DNA of 64,000 nucleotides from Paraglomus occultum (taxonomy: Eukaryota; Glomeromycota; Glomeromycetes; Paraglomerales; Paraglomeraceae). Under the pieces are notes generated by a model, which ran no database searches, was not told the origin of the DNA, and saw only the letters and a list, made by a program, of their open reading frames with translations. The stretch is taken from assembly GCA_910592205.1 (NCBI GenBank), contig CAJVPJ010000029.1:1-64000 (forward strand), written 5' to 3'. Numbering within the stretch: the first letter of the stretch is position 1; each line of letters begins with the position of its first letter. A program made the translations under genes and the position numbers. This document shows positions 23,057 to 34,900 of this stretch, piece after piece.

Positions 23057-24534
23057 ATGGCCTCGCAAGCCGTTTCAGAGAAAGGACGTCGACTGGCAAA
23101 ACAAAAGTATCCCTCATATCACAGAGATCGCTTACCTACTCTCAAAGAAGTTCTTCAGCGTAAAACAGCACCGCCAGTATGTTTATACAACTTCTACATT
23201 TACATGAGAGACAGAGAGCACGAGTCCGAGTATCTAGACTTTTGGCTAGACGTAGCAGAACTCGAACTACTTTGCAAACAATATTTAAAGGAACTTAAAA
23301 AGTTGGGATTAGACTCTTCAGTAGAATTTCCAGAATATGCAAAATATAAAGATTCTGATAAAGAGAAAAGATACAGCACTCAATCCAGTTTACATCGACA
23401 CCTCTCAGCGAGCTCAAGTAGTACTGGCTTTACCGACACAGACTCGCGGTCCGGCTCTCCCATGCCGATTCCGACAACAACCGGAACCGGGACCGGAACA
23501 GAAACAGCTCAACATGAAGTAATAGACGTATCAGACCAGACAACAACAACGACGACGACGACAACCCAAAAACCCCGGTATAGAGATTCGGTTCGTTCGA
23601 CGACGACGACCGGCAACCTTTCCTTCATAGGTCAACGTCCGATAACTCGTGACGACATTACCCAGTTGGCTCAACGTATTTACTTTCTTTACCTCGTTCC
23701 CAACGGCGAGCGGGAATTGAATCTGTCACCCGGAGTCCTCAACGAAATACGCATAGCCGTCGAGGAAAAGCATAAGGATGACCCGGCAATATTCAAAGAG
23801 GCGAAAAAGGAAGTGTATCGATTTATGAAGCGAGAGATTTATCCAAACTTTTTGAAAGCGAGAGCGTATGGGAATATGACCGTTACACAGACAATGATTA
23901 GGTTGGGTTTGGGTTTGTTTTCCTTGTTTGTTGGATTCACTGTCGAGTTGAGTCTGATACTTTTGGATGAGAAGCCGAGGTCAAAGAGGCTTTGGGTGAG
24001 TTGGACAAACTGGGAGTGAGGGGAGAGGGGGGGGGAAGGTTGTTGGTTGGTTGGTTGGTTGGTTGGTTGGTTGGTTGGTCGGTTGGTTGGTTGGCATGTT
24101 TGGAAGGAAATTGACATGTGAAAAGGACATTCTCGGTTCGTCATCACATAAACGTTTTGTTTATCCTTAAAACTAAACACTTTCCATTCACAATTTCATT
24201 TGTAGGGCTTTATTCCTATTTTTATTGGTATTCTAAACCTGTTTGCATTTCAAATGGAATTATGTCCGCTTCTCGTACTTTTCCATATCAGGTAAAGAGC
24301 AAGTGTGAGAGAATAACTTGAGTCGGGACAACAACGACACGTTTTCATATTCTGACACATTCTGTTCCAACTTTAATCAGCGAACGGTCTTTTATGCAAT
24401 ACGAAATGGTCCGAGAAAAATACATATATCGTAGCATTCACGTTCCAAAAGCCTTTTGGATACTGCTCATGTCGTTGGCAGCTTCCATAATCGTTGCTGG
24501 AATTCTCCTTGCTATCCCTGGACATAGACTGTGA
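23057..24534 (+). CDS. RGS-domain membrane protein, Rax1-like (3 exons)
   Basis: Exons 23057-23995, 24206-24291, 24381-24534 (phases agree) give 392 residues; yeast Rax1 has 435. An N-terminal RGS-like fold starts near residue 25 (LPTLKEVLQRKTAPPVCLYNF, YLDFWLDVAELE) and is interrupted by a Ser/Thr/Gly-rich insert (about 110-200, including a Thr run). It resumes with AQRIYFLYLVP and closes with KEVYRFMKREIYPNFL. Three or more membrane helices follow (IRLGLGLFSLFVGFTVEL; the exon-2 segment FIPIFIGILNLFAF; the exon-3 segment AFWILLMSLAASIIVAGILL). Split RGS plus C-terminal helices is the architecture of Rax1 and its fungal relatives, which act in bud-site selection and polarity. Whether it acts on a G-alpha subunit is not shown. 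Confidence 0.87.
24044..24095 (+). repeat. GGTT tetranucleotide array in Rax1-like intron 1
   Basis: About a dozen GGTT units with one GGTC variant, just after a G-rich stretch at the 5' side of the intron. It is a simple-sequence microsatellite and could form a two-layer G-quadruplex in the pre-mRNA. Confidence 0.85.
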
Positions 24535-25356
24535 GAAGGAATTCGAAACGCTAAAAGGCTAAAATATAGGAGAGGTTGTGTAAAAAAAAAAAAAGGCGCA
24601 AAGTTGCTGATGGGAAACGTTAGTATTAGAGAAATGGGTTAATGAAAGCAGTTGAGAATGCGTTTTTACATTATTTATTTGCGATACTATTCGCTATCGT
24701 TATTTTATTTGTCGTTGCTCTTTTTCTCACGTTCAGAACAACGTCCACTCGTTCTCCATGTCAAAGCTCGCTTTTATTTATATAGACCCGAATTAGACTA
24801 TTTACCAAAACTTTTGTATTTTTTGCATTCTTTTGTAATACGTTTGTATCTCATTATCTTGTGTTGTTATTATTGTATTCATTATAGAAGACTTTAATCC
24901 TTAGTTCTGACTAAAAGGAGTTGTAATAAGAGCTTGTTGTTAGATGATTATGTTTATAGAGGTATTTATCAAGTTGTATTTTAGAGTTCTTTTCGACGAG
25001 AAATTTTACTGGTATAGTTGGGTGGGAGCGTTCGGTTTGTCAGCCGCATCTTTTAGATTGATTGTGTGAGACGTTCACCAATCAATATACGATTGGCTTT
25101 ATTAATACCATTCTTTTATATACTTTACTTTTTACATTCCTTCATATTAGCGGATAATCTTTCCCCTTAATCATGTTCGCGTTCCTTATTTACCAATTCA
25201 GACCATTTTCGCTCCTTTTATATATCGTTTTACACTTAGTCCCTCGTTCTCACAAATGAGTTTCTTATAGATCTCTACACTTAAACGACCCAACGTTTTA
25301 TTATCACTCCTTTCCCATTCTATGGTTTACTTTATTCTTTGCTTTGGATGATGTAT
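24535..25356. other. Convergent intergenic region
   Basis: AT-rich gap between converging genes. A plus-strand 81-codon frame (24652-24897) is hydrophobic and aromatic because of T-rich sequence, with no recognisable domain. Probably 3' UTRs. Confidence 0.5.
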
Positions 25357-27898
25357 TTATTTTGTAAATAAATAAAGAACCGGGGGGTTATGAATAGCAA
25401 TAGTAAAGTCGTCATTGCTCCGCAAACTATACAGTTGGCGAAGAGAAACGTTTGTGAGATAGTAATCAGACAATGTCTTTATACTTGCGTTTTCTCTCGG
25501 CAAACTCACCTTGATAAACTCATCGGGACTGGTTGATAATTCCTTTTGAACCAGTTCTCTACGTTGCCAAAGTCTTCTTCGTCGTCGCTCCTCGGCATTC
25601 TCGCGGATGGCAAATTCTTCTGCCTGCTGAGGAATTGCCCGGGGTACTGGTGTGGGGTTATTTGTAAAGTCGACAGCAACTGAAGACAAGAGAATATACG
25701 ATTAGAAGTTGTGATTGTAAATAAAAGAGTTTTTCATACAGCGTTTGGGTAAATCCAAAACACAGGTCATAAATACATACCCATAGTAACAAACCCATCA
25801 TTGGTAAAATATCGCTCGCCAGTGAACAAATTCTCTAAAAGAATAAACTGCATGAATAAATATTCCTTTACAAAGCCTTGTCTTTCCTTCTCATAGCCTA
25901 AACATTCACTCACCAGCCTCAACAGTAACATATACTTCAAGACTAGAATGGAATGTGCAAGAGACAATTGATCTCACTGTGACACAGTCTCCTACGTATG
26001 CTGGCCGAAGGAATTGAAGAGAGTCGATGCTGTATTTTTCAAAAAAAAATAAATTAACAAGGGAACAATGCCAATGATTACATGTCTATGACAACCATAT
26101 TACCTTGCGAGAAGGAGAAACCGCCGCGCATGTCGCGTTGCGCTGATCAGACTACATTGTTCCATCCATTTCATTATTTGACCACCAAATGTAATCTAAT
26201 CAAGAAAAATTATAACCAAGCCGTTGTAATAACACACAGCAATATATATCCCCTCTGCGAAACTACGCAGACTCTCCGCCGCACTCATAATTCAAATTAT
26301 GATAATCTACATACCTGCAAGGTGTTAGCATGCTGTGGCAAAACAGTTTCAACAACTTCCGCAAAACTCTCCCTCATAAGCTTCTCTCTGGGTTGTTCAG
26401 GCAAATTTCCAGAAAACGTGCTTTTTCTTCTCAAGAACAGCCGAGCCGGGTCTTTTTTCTCCTCGTTTTCTTCATTTTCATTTGTTTCAGAAGAAATTTC
26501 TTCGATCATCTCTTCCGGTATTAACGGCGGCACTTCGGCAGAACTCATGCTTTCCACGTTCGTTGTCTTTGACCATTCTCGCATCAATTCCCTCAGTTCC
26601 GCTAATTTCGTTTGTTCTCTTCGTCCACGTGCGTCAGTTATTTTAGAAGACGAGATACGAGCTTGTCGTCGTTCTTCTGCTTTTGCATGTCGCTGGACTT
26701 CGATGGCGGTAGTGGTATTTATTTTGGGAACGCGGACGGTTTCGGTACGATAACGGAGTAGAATCGCCGAGAGAGATGATGGCGTAGCACTGACTGAAGG
26801 CAGTAAAGCTACGAAAGTCAAGTAAGCTGCGTGGATTTTAATAGTTGGGGGTGAGACAGAAAGAGAGATTAGAGACAGAAAAATAAAGATCGTATACATG
26901 AAGCATATGGAAGCCATCGACTAGGTACGTAAATTATACTGACCATGACAACAATATTTTCTTTTTCCCGTTAAAGGATTCTCAGTCTCGACGCGTACTC
27001 CAACCTAAAATTAGTTTATACATTTGGCATTCAATAATTATCTGCCCGTTTTTAACGGTCTCTCTTTTTTTCTCTCTTCCTATACGATCCTCACAGCGTA
27101 CTTCATCTTTCGAAAATGCTCACCTTCTCGTCTATTCTAATCACGCCCCCTTAATTATTCCTCCATCACTCACAATTATGCGACATTCGTATAGTACGCT
27201 TACCAATGGATCATTACCTCCATAGATGTGTTCCATGCCCTATTCACGCTTGCCTGTATGACGAGAAGATCCCCTACTTTTATCGGATGCATAAAATGTA
27301 CCGCATCCACACTTCTTGTTACCTGATAAATGAGAAGAAAGAAGAAAAAAAAAGATAAGCGAGTGTATACATAGATATTAAAAACAAAACGCGTAATTGG
27401 TTAAAGTACAGTCCAGCAGTTTTTGCCAACAAGAATCTCTGCACTATTATCCCTAGTCTACGCGAATAATAACTCGAACAATTATCAGATATAACTATTA
27501 CAAAGATCCGATATTTACACACGGATAAACGGCGTGTTTCTTGGCCGAAATTCCAGCCGCAAGGTCTATCCAGCCGATTACTTCACCGCCATATATAAAT
27601 CCTCGAGTATCGGCGTGTGTTGGAGTCACAATCTCTGTCATTGTCACTCTATGTGTGAATTAACGTGTTTAGTAAATGTCAATTTTCAGAACAATGAATC
27701 GGTTACCCTGTCTGTTCAATGCAATTTTTACCTCGAAACCTCGACCGGTCTCGCGTCAGGCACGTTACGTTCTGGCGCTGCGGATGAGGACGGTGCGTCG
27801 TCTGTCGATGACGGCAAGAGTCGTATTGACGGGTTGCGTAGCCATGCTATTATCGCTACGATCAGGTTATGTAGATTACGTAGAAAGTCAAATATCAT
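25357..27898 (-). CDS. Acyl-CoA thioesterase with two HotDog domains (9 exons)
   Basis: Hydrolyses acyl-CoA to free acid and CoA; tandem HotDog ACOT architecture (ACOT7/11/12-like). Minus-strand exons: 27898-27732, 27648-27531, 27322-27218, 27004-26944, 26826-26315, 26195-26104, 26029-25914, 25834-25781, 25679-25357, giving 515 residues. HotDog 1 (about 57-190) shows MTEIVTPTHADTRG, YGGEVIGWIDLAAGISAKKHA, HPIKVGDLLVIQASVNRAW and VGVRVETENPLTG. HotDog 2 (about 342-440) shows TFGGQIMKWMEQCSLISATRHA, DSLQFLRPAYVGD and VYVTVEAEN. A long charged linker (Glu-rich, NENEENEEKKD) separates them. The N-terminus has a hydrophobic stretch (NLIVAIIAWL), a possible targeting or membrane segment. The last exon contains an internal donor-like AAG|GTGAGT, so the final ~50 residues are uncertain. 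Confidence 0.88.
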
Positions 27899-28690
27899 GG
27901 AGGCGGAGGAGAGAGTAAAATTTTCAAGTGTCACATGAATGTTATTTTGAGTTGGGTCGTGTTTGTGCTGCCAGTTAATATTAAACCTCGATATGATAAC
28001 GTCTCAATGATATAATAGCATTAATGACAGTGGATATATCGATTTCTTTGTGAATATGGGCATGACGGCGGCTTTAATACAGCGGATCGTATTCTAACTA
28101 GAGGCGAACATATGAACGATGGTGAAAACTGTATAAAGGGTAATTCTCATTGTGCATATCACCTTACGTAATTCTGAATTTGCATAAACAAACAGACTCG
28201 ATACTTGTTATTGTTTAGCGTGGTAACAAAATACTCGACTTTGAATAGTGCAACATCAAACATTGGAATTCTCACTACATTCTGACATTCCTCCAAAAAA
28301 TATTGCATGAACTACATGAAACTCTTTCCAGTTCTGGTCGGCAAATCAAAAAGATCAACATGAAAATCAAGCATTCGACATGAAAAGGAGAGTATTCGAA
28401 TATTCCAAGAAACTGGAAAAATGGTATGATACCTGACATTGGGTCCTATAACTTGGGCAGTCGCTACTTTACCTTCGACAAGTTAATGACCTTGTGGCAC
28501 AGGGCACAACATGGACTAAATTTTAATTGATTTCAGTCATGGCAGAAAATTGCTCATGCATTCATCCGGACAACTTTTTTGTAAACCCTTGTGCCATTAC
28601 CCCATGATGAAACTGTGCTATAACGGCCATCTTGTGCGCAATATCCCAAGACGGTATCACATGATATATACAATGCTAACAACAACTATA
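27899..28690. other. Intergenic, no gene seen
   Basis: AT-rich upstream flank of the thioesterase running into the transposon remnant. A plus-strand frame at 28550-28852 overlaps the transposon end and is not credible as a gene. Confidence 0.5.
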
Positions 28691-29540
28691 TACAGGCCAA
28701 AAAAAGTTAGCAATTACTCCACAACTTTTATATCAATTTTTATTCTAACATTTATTAAAAAGCTAAACAACTCTAGTTTTATTTGCATAAAGTTTAATAA
28801 CAAATTTTTTCGCCATTATTTTAATTATAAGTGCACACCTGTTCTTCATTGAATTGACAAGATTAATTGAAGATTATTTGGAATTGCATTCCACTCTTCT
28901 ATTGTAATTCAGCCAAATTACCTGGCATTTGTAATTCTGTGTTTCTCTTTTGACAATAGTCCACAAATTTTGTATGGGGTTTAAATCGGGGCTATTGGAA
29001 GGCCAATCGATTACTTTTGGCACGGTGACTTGTATGCTTGGTTGTCTTGTTGCAATCTCCAATTATTTCTAAGCATATTATTGATTTCTTGGAGGTGTTT
29101 TTCGACATAGAATTTGCGTTCATTATCTGCGTGAAGCAGAATAAACTCGTTTTTTCCCTAACGGAAAATCCAAAACTTTTTGTCGATTTTTTGGAAATTG
29201 TTTAGTTGGACGCTGACCTTTATACTAATGCTTAATTGTATTTCGAAATAAGAAACGCAGTTTCGTCACTGAATAAAGTTTTCTCCCACGAGTCATTAAT
29301 ATGTTTCTTAGCCCACTCAACGCGTTTTGCCTTGTGAGCTTCCGTTAACATAGGCGTACCGATTGGTAACTGATTTTTATAACCCAGTTCATCCAAATGC
29401 CTTTTGATTGTAACGTAACTTATATTTACATCATATTTAGAAAGGTTACAGCTAAATTTCTCAACGACTGAGTAGGATTTCTTCGAATAAATTGACCGAG
29501 AATCCCTGCTGCGATTGGTGTAAACTTTTTCCTTTTCTAT
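28691..29540 (-). pseudogene. Degenerate Tc1-family transposase / transposon remnant
   Basis: Minus-strand DDE transposase debris. The N-terminal part (about 29240-29420) includes TIKRHLDELGYKNQLP and the first catalytic Asp in LFSDETAF. A segment near 29060 carries the second Asp context QQDN. A frame-shifted C-terminal segment (28874-29030) reads DWPSNSPDLNPIQNLW, where the expected catalytic Glu of NPIENLW is Gln. Stops and frameshifts separate the pieces, so it is dead. A Tc1-like end with TA followed by CAGGCCAAAAAAAG lies at 28691. I could not find a matching opposite end, which may have been lost beside the foldback element at 29543-29756. Confidence 0.8.
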
Positions 29541-29542
29541 GA

Positions 29543-29756
29543 TGTTGTATGTCAGATCGGAATTTATGTCAATCCCGAAGTAACATATAGAATTATTCAA
29601 TAAAACATTGTCATATTGCTAATTTCTATTATTCTCATGTGATACATGTCAGTTTGGAAGCGACGTAAAATTCTGATCTGACATATATCACTTCGGAACT
29701 CCGATCTGACATATGTTACTTCGGAATTGACATAAATTCTGATCTGACATACAACA
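29543..29756. mobile_element. Foldback / MITE-like element with 46-bp inverted repeats
   Basis: Arms at 29543-29588 and 29711-29756 are inverted copies over 46 bp with two mismatches, around a 122-bp loop. The loop itself contains further divergent copies of the same motif (TGATCTGACATAT, CACTTCGGAA). The left arm runs into the N-terminal reading frame of the Tc1 remnant, so apparent transposase residues upstream of it are not authentic. It looks like a small non-autonomous inverted-repeat element, either inserted there or an end of a larger lost element. No target-site duplication could be fixed with confidence. Confidence 0.65.
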
Positions 29757-31121
29757 CAACTAGTCATGTCAGAAAAAATAATGACAACACGACACGATTA
29801 GCGGTAAAAGTTGACCCTAATGGGACCCGTGGATATGGCAGTGTGGATTATGGAAACTTTATACAATACCTTTTGACCTTGATTTTGTGTGTCCTTTATT
29901 AAGCACAGCTACCTTTTGACCTTGAATGAAGCTAAAATGTCAGAAATGGAGAAGGGTGTCACCCAAAATCTGATACAGATTTACAGTGCAGTTGAGATAA
30001 TATCTTCATTTTATCTTTAAGCTTGGCATTCCTTAAACGGATAATACTAAAGATTGTCTTCTAATATCCAGGAAATTCAGCGATTAGGCAAACGAAAACT
30101 CGATGAAACTGATTTCGAGAATTCTCCTGTAATATTTGGTATTGTAACTACTGGGATCCTTTGGCGTGATTGGTCCATTGGGGTCTCAAAAAGTTGAAAT
30201 CACTGCGGAATACAATTCTGGGCTTGATAGCGCAACATGCAAGGTGCAAAAGATGTGCTTTCTCATATTGTCCGGGTACTACAAGCGCAAGCTCAGACAT
30301 CGAGAAACAATGCAAAGCGTTCAAGAAATAATTAGTTAGGATAAAATATCACATATAGCATAGTGGGGAAAACAACTAATGGTAAAACGCATGTAATGTG
30401 ACCTTATCTATAGTAACAACTATAAATTCATCAACTATATCATCGTTCACAAAAGAAAATCTTCTACTAGAATTAAAAAGGACGTTTTTATCATTGCTCA
30501 TTTATAATTGTTGCATTTTTTGGATGGCTTGTCATAACAACAAGACAAATGTGGGTTAGCCAGAGTCGCAAAATTGCAGAGGAAAATGCAGAGCTTAAGC
30601 TAGAGTCACGAAATTGGAACAGAAGCAGTTGCAAAACGATATTCTTCCAATACTGGTTCATCAAACTCTAACCCCATATCATCAGAAGATGAGGAGGTCG
30701 ATGAATTTCTGATTAAAGTAGATGACAAACCGCGAATTTCAGCGCGTCAATTAATGGCAGTTAATCGTGAAAAGGTCTAACACGTCGTCATTAATAAACG
30801 TGTTATTATATTGGATCACATTGCGCAAACATCGAAATGAACAATGCTTATACCGCACTACGTTATTCGTTCTTTGCGATGCTTACTTGCATCAATATGA
30901 TGAAGGAAATTTCAAATGTATATTTATTATTATCCATTCACTTAATATAAATTTGGCCAAAAATCGGAAGTTGGCCCAAGATTATTCTTTTTACTTTTAT
31001 AAGGTGAACGTGTATGTATATTACCACTTTGTGAATATGCGTTCGATAGAAGTGAACGCATGGTAAATCTTGACATGTATCCAGTAATGACAACCCAGAA
31101 AAATTAAACACACACTGACAT
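29757..31121 (+). pseudogene. Decayed coding scraps of unknown repeat family
   Basis: Two plus-strand stretches keep short coding-like runs between stops. At 30060-30340 one reads QRLGKRKLDETDFE, VIFGIVTTGILW and later LQAQAQTSRNNAK. At about 30540-30780 the other reads AEENAELKLES, SSEDEEVDEFL and ISARQLMAVNRE. From memory these resemble multicopy hypothetical proteins of Glomeromycotina fungi (a kinase/crinkler-associated type and a coiled-coil DEFL type), but I cannot verify this. No intact gene is present. The rest of the interval is AT-rich and featureless. Confidence 0.3.
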
Positions 31122-31955
31122 TTAAATCTCATCCACAACTTTGTTTGATATACGACAATGGTCTAGTTCTTTTGATTCTAGCATTATTACAAAATCAGCT
31201 ATCCTGTCAACCAAACTATTAGTTCCCAGAATGCCATCATGCGTTCCTGTCAAAGACGTATCGAAATCACACACTAGAGTAAACTTTTGAACATGAGAAA
31301 CAAACTTTTCAGAATGCGCAAGATGAACGAGCTCGTCATTACGAGAATGAATAATCAAATATGGAGGAATGTTTACAGTTGGAGTACAATGTTGGGGAGA
31401 TGCAGTTTTGTAGATTGTTTCATTCAAGCCGAACGCGCCAGATACAAAATCAATGTACGATGGCCACGTTTCCACTAAATCAACAAGATCATAGATTCCC
31501 TCTATACCAACAACTCCCCTGATTTGATCACGAACGGATGGATTGTACCGATCAAGATACTCGGGCATAAATACCAACTGAGACGCAAGAAAGGCACCAG
31601 CGCTGTGTCCAACGAGATATATTCGATCTCTGCGATAATTATATTTCTTGCTGTGTTGATAAACCCAAAAGACAGCGGCAGCAACATCCTCTATGTGGTT
31701 AGGATGTTTGATCTCGGGCGTTGCTTCAGTACTTAACCGATAGTTTACTAGAGCTACCGCAACGTTGGCTTTCTGGGATAGTTCCTTGCCAAAAGCTAAA
31801 AATTCAGACTTATCCCCAGTTCGCCAAGCGCCACCGTGTACAAAGATGAGAATTGGTGGATGGTACCCAGGCGACAAATTCAAAGGAAGTATCAAGTCAA
31901 GAGCTTGTTGGGTGTTTGTTGATTTCTCGATATAAAATAAATCTTCTTCGTGCAT
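31122..31955 (-). CDS. Alpha/beta hydrolase, esterase/kynurenine-formamidase-like
   Basis: Intronless 277-residue enzyme. The oxyanion-hole motif HGGAW (40-44), nucleophile elbow GHSAG (Ser118), acid NDELV (Asp207) and His239 in GTHDG form a complete catalytic set. The HGGAW...GDKSEF start and the PNHIEDVAAAVFWVYQH helix are typical of the kynurenine formamidase (Bna7) / BD-FAE / isoprenylcysteine methylesterase group. Size also fits Bna7 (261 residues). If it is a formamidase it would act on N-formylkynurenine in cytosolic tryptophan degradation and NAD synthesis, but a general carboxylesterase role is equally possible. No signal peptide; start at MHEEDLFY. Confidence 0.85.
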   Translation of the reverse strand: MHEEDLFYIEKSTNTQQALDLILPLNLSPGYHPPILIFVHGGAWRTGDKSEFLAFGKELSQKANVAVALVNYRLSTEATPEIKHPNHIEDVAAAVFWVYQHSKKYNYRRDRIYLVGHSAGAFLASQLVFMPEYLDRYNPSVRDQIRGVVGIEGIYDLVDLVETWPSYIDFVSGAFGLNETIYKTASPQHCTPTVNIPPYLIIHSRNDELVHLAHSEKFVSHVQKFTLVCDFDTSLTGTHDGILGTNSLVDRIADFVIMLESKELDHCRISNKVVDEI

Positions 31956-34900
31956 GTCTTTTTTTTCTATTCTTTTGCCAATTCGTTAACCATTTCTCCC
32001 TTTACGTTTTTCAGGTCTTTGGTAACGCAAATAGTTAATTCGGATAGCACGAATATCAGATAATCGACCGTTATTGGACAGTTACATCACTATGGGAACA
32101 ATCTCCAGTACTTTTAAAAAAGACGTATGGTACGTCACGATTTAGCTCTTAGCATTGTGCGGATGACGTTTATATGGCATACAGGAAAGCACTGGGAAGT
32201 AACAAAGGTTTTAGACAAATGAGGTTAAGGGTTACAAACCGAGTAACCAATTCGTTGATAAATTGCAGCTAATTTATTATTGTTGCCTCAAATAAATCAT
32301 GTCATTTATTGCTATGAGTCATCAAAATTCAATTTAGTTTTGTTATGTTAATTGTTAGATTCGGATAACAAGTCATTTACACATTAATATTTAGCTAGTA
32401 CATAATTTTTTTGAATATACTATTTAAGTAAAACGTAATATTTTGGTCGACTCGGTATAACAAACTTTTTGGTCACAATTCTAAACACGACATGTAATTA
32501 AATTGACTGAGCTACCAATAATCAGTAATTTGCATAGTAATAAGTAATATAATAGCTAGCATCAAATTTCATTTTTACTGTAGAGGAAAGAACAATTCCG
32601 TAGCTATACCGCTTGAGAAAATAAAGTTTAGCAAGTCCCTTTAGCCTGCCATTATGGACTAAAGCTTGCAATTTTAAGTCACATGCAGCAAATTACAAGT
32701 AGCAATTGGTAGGGGGATTAAATATAAAATGTGAAGTCATTAAACCGAAAATTCGCTTGTGAAGAGTCAATTAATTTATGAAACAAGTGACAGACTTGTT
32801 CTAATTACCGGCAATAGTTTTTCAGTTTGGTCGCCAGTCGCCAAAGAGATAAGGAGAACGTCAATTGTAGTGAATTAGGGTTAATGATCAATAAGCCGTA
32901 GCACTTAATCAGATATGGGACGTTTTTGGCGTTACGTTACTTTGGCTGCTATTTTTGAAATTTGAATTAATACTTGTCAGCCTACAGAAAAGTTAATAAT
33001 TTGAGTCACAGATTCCAGTCAATCATAAAGACAGGCAATTGACAAAGTTTATCAAATAAAGACCTCAGATGAACAGTAAATTGTAAATGGTAAATTTGTC
33101 GAAGGATGTACCGAGAACGGGGCCCTGAAATTTGGCCAATGAGTAGGACCCGGCCAAATTTATCCGACCCCAGTGCTTGCACCACCCGTTGTTTGCACGT
33201 TTCACAACGTTTGCTTTCACAAACAATAGTATGCAAAACTGTTATTCTGTTTATCCGATCACTAAAATAGACTTTGAGTGCCTGACGAGTGACCATTCTG
33301 CAGTCGTTAATTGGATGTTGCAGGCGACGTATGACAATCTAGGTGTTCGTTGATGCTTTATACAACCAGTCAGACAACATGAGTTTTATAACAACGGGAA
33401 TTAATTTCGTTAATGACATATTAATATACGAAAAACTCTCTCTCTTTTTTTTCTCTATCTAGGTGTTTGTTGATGCTTTATACAACCAGTCAGGCAACAT
33501 GAGTTTTATAACAACGGGAATTAATTTCGTTAATGCCATATTAATATACGAAAAACTCTCTCTTTTTTTTTTCTAAAATACTTGCTGCATATGAATGTGC
33601 ATAACTGGTCAAATGCCTGCACGAAAATGTTACACATACTGAAGAGAGATTTATTCGCTTGTTACATGTTTAACGCCTCATGTTTAAGAAAAATAAGAGA
33701 TATTAAATTTCTCTTGGCATCAAGCGAAATAATATAAAGTCACTGAGATTATATATGTGTGATGTAGATATGAGATAATAAATGCATGATGAGCATATCC
33801 GAATGTTTTAGGGATAGGGTGTCCATTCTACTGTATAGAATAACAGAGCATTAATTAGAACAACAGTTTATAATGTTAGAACACATTGTCATTAAACATT
33901 CAATTTAATAAAGTTAATTAGCAACACGCAGTGAGCAAGGGTAGGTTATTGGTGATGTGTAATTGAGATTTAATTAGAAAACGGCTCACAAGTTGGCATA
34001 CAGCCCTAATGTTTTCTTCTAAAAAGGGGATTGCTGGTAAGGTACCCGTCAACACAATATTTTATGCGAATAAGACGTTTGCTTAAGTGTGACGATTGTG
34101 TGGTTTGTATACTTCGTCGTCATTTTGCTAAAACGCAGCGATAGTAAACTTGTGTCTGGTAGACGCTTGGCAACAACTGTCCTCATGACATTGTGCTTTG
34201 AACAAGCGAGACTTTACACACGATACACAACACAAACATTGGCGTTGAGCTAAAAATCATATCTAATGTATGCAGATTAATTCGATTAATTTAACAGTGT
34301 GTGACATAATTAAAGTACTGACGTCACATGCCATTGGACTAGATAATAAACAGCTAATTTATTTTGGATAATAGAAATTCGAATATTCGAAAGATTTTAA
34401 TAAATAATTGCGATAAAAGTAGGAATGTGACATGAACAGACAATAAAGATTACAAAACAGTATTACCAAACGTCAGCATAGAAAAATACCTACTCGCTAA
34501 CAGCAGGATTTAAACATGCGAAATAATAGTATAAAATAGTGTATACCAAGTCATAATCAAACGTGAGTTGTCGGGTTAAAAAAAATTAAGCTGCGAACTT
34601 TACATTAAACTATTATGTGCATAAACTTATTAAATTTGTCTGATCTATAATAGTTAAGGCAATTTTAGATTCACACCAATGCAGAAATTTGCGTTTATTA
34701 GTCAAACCAACAACAAGTTGGCGTTCCATGACGATCAAGTGTATTTGGTACACTATATAAAAATTGGTTATTAAGATTTAATTAAGCCTCGCCATCTTAT
34801 TAATAAAGTTATTGACATGTTTTCCCAAAATAAAAAGTTTTTTTTTTTTAATTCGACTTATTTGGTTCCTGCATAATTCTAGCAGTTAATTGTTCAAAAA

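Noticed and set aside
23839-24180. Minus-strand frame with Thr-Asn-Gln-Pro repeats
   Set aside because: Created by the GGTT microsatellite in the Rax1-like intron and antisense to the last part of exon 1.
27534-27938. 134-codon plus-strand frame
   Set aside because: Antisense to the first exons of the thioesterase, whose family motifs are unambiguous.
29541-29600. Start of the Tc1 transposase frame (MNNSICYFGID)
   Set aside because: This part translates the foldback element's inverted repeat, not authentic transposase sequence.
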